From assembly GCA_049791475.1 (NCBI GenBank), contig JBAQZZ010000058.1, forward strand, positions 1 through 64,000: a DNA stretch of 64,000 nt, written 5' to 3'. Made by a program: the position numbers and the translations under genes. The notes beneath the pieces were generated by a model. It was not told where the DNA came from. It did no database searches and was given only the letters and a program-made list of their open reading frames with translations. Of the stretch, positions 61,901 through 64,000 are shown piece after piece. Source of the stretch: CAXBID01 sp049791475. Lineage in GTDB: Bacteria; Bacteroidota; Bacteroidia; Flavobacteriales; Flavobacteriaceae. How positions within the stretch are numbered: the first letter of the stretch is position 1; every line of letters starts with the position of its first letter.

Positions 61901-62353
61901 TCAGAATATGCTTCAAAATCTATTGATGAATTGTTCTCTAAGGAGGTAATTGAGAAATCAATTGTTAAAAAACTGAATATAGGAGAAACCATAATAGCTG
62001 TTAATGAAGGTAATGGTGTTTTCAATATTAAATCATTACCTAATCATGTACAGTTTTCATGTGTGTGCGGAATTGTATGCGAAGATGTTAATAATGATGG
62101 CAATATGGACTTGATAATGGCGGGAAATAACTTTGAATTTAAACCACAATTTTCCAGACTCGATTCAAATTATGGAAGTGTATTATTGAATAATGGCAAT
62201 TTAGATTTTGAATGGCAAGACTACGAAAAGAGTGGGTTTTTTATTAAAAATGAAGTTAAACATTTATCGCAATTCAAAGATAAAAACGGGAAAACTTATA
62301 TTATTGCAGCTATTAATAATAGCAAGCCTAAAATATTTTTGAGAAATGATTAA
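58991..62353 (+). CDS. FG-GAP/ASPIC-UnbV (CRTAC1-like) lipoprotein, second of three
   Basis: This is a paralogue of the preceding gene, 1120 residues. The lipobox is FVNSC (Cys23) and the following residues are charged. The start YNGGGVAIGDINNDGLSDVY and the repeats DINNDGDIDVFVTDMLPES and DLDNDGDLDLVVNN show FG-GAP loops. The ASPIC/UnbV part lies at about 530-614 (FAIGSKVKIHSKG, SSMDYIMNIGIG, IDSLRIIWPND). A second propeller half runs to about 900 (DADGDKDLDLMVGSGGNE, DLDKDGDLDLVIGN). The conserved motif WVNDFDDNGTIEQI is shared with the neighbour (SNDFDDNGNIDPI). It overlaps its neighbours by 4 and 8 bp, so translation is coupled. Confidence 0.9.
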   Translation: MRLHSKLSRILLTIILVIFVNSCNSEKKEKQISDNTNKTLFTLTNPEDNGIDFTNAVVNQKDMNIFKYRNFYNGGGVAIGDINNDGLSDVYLTANMGENKLYLNKGGFKFEDISQSAGVTGKKPWSTGVVMVDINGDGFLDIYVCNAGNMEADNHDNELFINNGDLTFTEKAKEYNLARSGFTIHASFFDYDKDGDLDAYILNNSNIPVNTLGYAEQRDKRAENWENIPEIFRGVGDMLLRNDNGYFTDVSDEAGIYGSLIGFGLGVMVSDINGDLYPDIYVTNDFYERDYLYINNQDGTFSEKIKDWAPHINISAMGIDMADINNDGDIDVFVTDMLPESDKRIKTVMEFEGYNIFKLKQGKDFYQQYIQNSLQLNNGNNSFSEIANFSGVSATDWSWAGLIFDMDNDGLRDIFVTNGINHDLTDLDFMDFFANDILHNMVLTGHKEDIDSIINKMPIKPQSNYAFKNNGNLTFSNAEKDWGFETPTMSNGVAYGDLDNDGDLDLVVNNVNMKSFVYKNNSESQTSNNYIKLKLNGNTPNNFAIGSKVKIHSKGTVIVQELMPSRGFQSSMDYIMNIGIGDVTTIDSLRIIWPNDKTQKLANIKANQQITLSQSDAIDIYKPFKQGAQKTLFQEIPNNTLLTHTENNYSDFDYEGLISKMLSQEGPAMAIGDVNNDGNEDVFIGGGLKESGVIYLNSGDGKMNPSTPKEFLKDAKYEDTAASFFDADGDKDLDLMVGSGGNEVGQEKNYITRLYINDGNGNFKKALNVLPSTRNNISVISANDYDNDGDIDVFVGSRSVVGTYGVNPNHLLLINDGKGVFTDGTERYAYNLKDAGMVTGAVWADIDNDSKKDLITVSEWDTPKIYLNNGKQLIKLESSLDHVYGMWNVIEAADLDKDGDLDLVIGNQGTNTFYKASKDSPMKLWVNDFDDNGTIEQITTQFKDGKDYPILMKKELTGQMVKLKKQNLKASEYASKSIDELFSKEVIEKSIVKKLNIGETIIAVNEGNGVFNIKSLPNHVQFSCVCGIVCEDVNNDGNMDLIMAGNNFEFKPQFSRLDSNYGSVLLNNGNLDFEWQDYEKSGFFIKNEVKHLSQFKDKNGKTYIIAAINNSKPKIFLRND

Positions 62354-64000
62354 ATACTGCATTTCAATAGTGTCATTTTTAATTTTAATTAGCTGTGGAG
62401 GTAAAGACGAGGCTATTTTTAGAGATGCTACACCTACAAAAACAGGTATTAGTTTTGTTAATACCCTAACAGAAACAGATGATTTAAATATTTTAGATTA
62501 TTTGTATTTCTATAATGGAGGTGGTGTAGCAGTTGGAGATATTAATAACGATGGTCTTCCTGATATTTACTTTTCTGGTAATCAGGTAAAAAATAAGTTG
62601 TTTTTAAATAAAGGAAATTTAAAGTTTGAAGATATAACTGAAAAAGCTAAAGTTGCAGGTAATAGCTCTTGGAACACCGGAGCAGTTATGGGCGATGTTA
62701 ATGGCGATGGGTATTTAGATATTTACGTGTGTGCTGTAGTTGGTATAAATGGTTTTGTTGGTTTTAACGAGTTGTATATAAATAATGGTGACCAAACATT
62801 TACCGAAAGTGCAGCAAAATATGGTTTAGATTTTGATACTTTTAGTTCATCGGCAGCATTTTTAGATTTTGATCTAGACGGAGATTTAGATATCTATTTG
62901 TTAAATCACGCCATTCATACGCAAGAATCTTTTGGAAAATCTAGTTTACGATATAAGAGAAACTATCAAACCGGAGACGTACTTTTACGAAATGATGGCA
63001 ATACATTTGTTGATGTAAGTGAAGAAGCAGGTGTTTTTGGAGGGATTAATGGTTACGGACTAGGAATTGCAGTTTCCGATTTTAATCAAGATGGATATCC
63101 TGATATTTTTGTTGGAAATGATTTTCATGAGGATGATTATTATTACTTAAATAATGGTGATGGAACATTTACAGAAAGTGGTAGAGATTATTTTGGACAT
63201 ACCTCAAGGTTTTCAATGGGTAACGATGTTGCAGATATAAATCATGATGGCTGGCCAGATATGATATCTTTAGATATGCTTGCTGAAGATGAAGCCGTTT
63301 TAAAATCATCTGAAGGTGATGACGATATTCAAATTCAAAAATTAAGAATTCAGCAATACGGGTATAATTATCAATTTACACGTAATATGCTGTACGTAAA
63401 TCAGCAAAACACACCTTATTTAGAAACTGCTTTATTAAGTGGTGTGGCCAGTACCGATTGGAGCTGGAGTGCCCTTTTTGCAGATTATAACCAAGATGGA
63501 GAACAAGATTTATTCATCTCAAACGGCATACCAAAACGGCCCAATAATCTTGATTTTATAAAGTTTGCTTCTAGCGATAAAATTCAAGTAAAAATCAGTA
63601 AAACAAAATTAGTAGACCAAGATGCACTTAATTTAATGCCCAATGGCGAAGTACATAATTATATATTTAAAGGGAATAAGAACTTAAATTTTGAGGATAA
63701 ATCTGGTCTTTGGATTTCAAATGATAATACAGTTTCAGGTGCTACAGCCATTGGTGATTTAGATAATGATGGCGATATAGATTTAGTTGTTAATAACCTT
63801 AATTCGACTGCTTTTGTGTATGAAAACACTATCGATAAAAAAGCGAATTATTTAAAAATAAAATTTAATTACGAAAAGCCAAATAGTTTTGGTATTGGAG
63901 CTAAGGCCATTTTATATAACAATGGTAAAATGCAGTATAAAGAATTATATACGGTTAGAGGTTTTCAAGCCTCTTCAGAACCTGTAATTCATTTTGGTTT
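62346..64000 (+). CDS. FG-GAP/ASPIC-UnbV (CRTAC1-like) lipoprotein, third of three, cut by the window end
   Basis: The ATG at 62346 opens a frame that runs off the window after 551 codons, with no stop. The lipobox is LISC (Cys17) followed by GGKDE. NTLTETDDLNILDYLYFYNG and GVAVGDINNDGLPDIYFSGN match the starts of its two upstream paralogues. Later repeats are DVNGDGYLDIYVCAV, DFNQDGYPDIFVGND and DLDNDGDIDLVVNNL. The ASPIC/UnbV start (about 498 on, FGIGAKAILYNNG) is seen. The gene overlaps the stop of the preceding one by 8 bp. The length is expected to be near 1100 residues. Confidence 0.88.
   Translation, partial: MIKYCISIVSFLILISCGGKDEAIFRDATPTKTGISFVNTLTETDDLNILDYLYFYNGGGVAVGDINNDGLPDIYFSGNQVKNKLFLNKGNLKFEDITEKAKVAGNSSWNTGAVMGDVNGDGYLDIYVCAVVGINGFVGFNELYINNGDQTFTESAAKYGLDFDTFSSSAAFLDFDLDGDLDIYLLNHAIHTQESFGKSSLRYKRNYQTGDVLLRNDGNTFVDVSEEAGVFGGINGYGLGIAVSDFNQDGYPDIFVGNDFHEDDYYYLNNGDGTFTESGRDYFGHTSRFSMGNDVADINHDGWPDMISLDMLAEDEAVLKSSEGDDDIQIQKLRIQQYGYNYQFTRNMLYVNQQNTPYLETALLSGVASTDWSWSALFADYNQDGEQDLFISNGIPKRPNNLDFIKFASSDKIQVKISKTKLVDQDALNLMPNGEVHNYIFKGNKNLNFEDKSGLWISNDNTVSGATAIGDLDNDGDIDLVVNNLNSTAFVYENTIDKKANYLKIKFNYEKPNSFGIGAKAILYNNGKMQYKELYTVRGFQASSEPVIHFG

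Noticed and set aside
1..64000. tRNA or rRNA genes
   Set aside because: No cloverleaf-like or rRNA-like segment was recognised by eye in the intergenic DNA; a covariance-model scan (tRNAscan-SE, Rfam) would decide.

Overview
The window is chromosomal DNA of a low-GC member of the Bacteroidota, almost certainly family Flavobacteriaceae. The evidence is a SusC/SusD pair, a type IX secretion (T9SS) type-B C-terminal domain, Bacteroidota lipoprotein signals, promoters of the TTG-N19/20-TAnnTTTG type, and many flavobacterial proteins (DUF349, OstA-like, SurA-like, LytTR). The genus cannot be fixed from this sequence alone. No rRNA, tRNA, CRISPR array, insertion sequence or prophage was seen.

Layout. 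1-9.2 kb: trmD, a small conserved gene, three peptidyl-prolyl isomerase-type genes in a row, a MoxR ATPase and aconitase. 9.2-11.8 kb: a small accessory island with a Fic-domain protein whose catalytic His is replaced by Gln, and a frameshifted HEPN-like gene. Each of the two is followed by a copy of the same ~158-bp element. 11.8-16.1 kb: mazG and a large secreted C-type-lectin-like, Ig-like protein exported by the T9SS. 16.1-30.4 kb: a mostly minus-strand housekeeping block: DUF349 protein, aroE, two tandem DUF368 membrane proteins (a family linked to undecaprenyl-phosphate recycling), a TPR protein, class III aminotransferase, OstA-like protein, purA, a Fur-family regulator, the RelA/SpoT homologue and the RdgB-type NTPase. 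30.4-45.1 kb: a TPR lipoprotein, acyl-CoA ligase, hibernation factor, a higBA toxin-antitoxin pair with a perfect palindromic operator, rlmH, nadC, a YihY/BrkB protein, priA, a LytTR regulator, rpsF-rpsR-rplI, a small conserved gene and hisS.

45.5-64 kb: a fructan-type utilisation locus. It holds a sugar-porter MFS, a GH32 lipoprotein and a PfkB kinase in one operon, then a LacI regulator on the opposite strand, then SusC and SusD. These are followed by a tightly coupled run of at least three ~1100-residue FG-GAP/ASPIC-UnbV (CRTAC1-like) lipoproteins, the last cut by the window end. A perfect 18-bp LacI-type operator lies between lacI and susC. The likely path is outer-membrane capture by SusCD, cleavage by GH32, import by the MFS and phosphorylation by PfkB.

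The intergenic DNA is rich in structure: a CCCGATAGCTATCGGG palindrome family, long fold-back elements, and three arrays of degenerate 7-bp repeats, two of which bracket higBA. The main candidates for something undescribed are the Fic/HEPN island and the CRTAC1-like lipoprotein array attached to SusCD.
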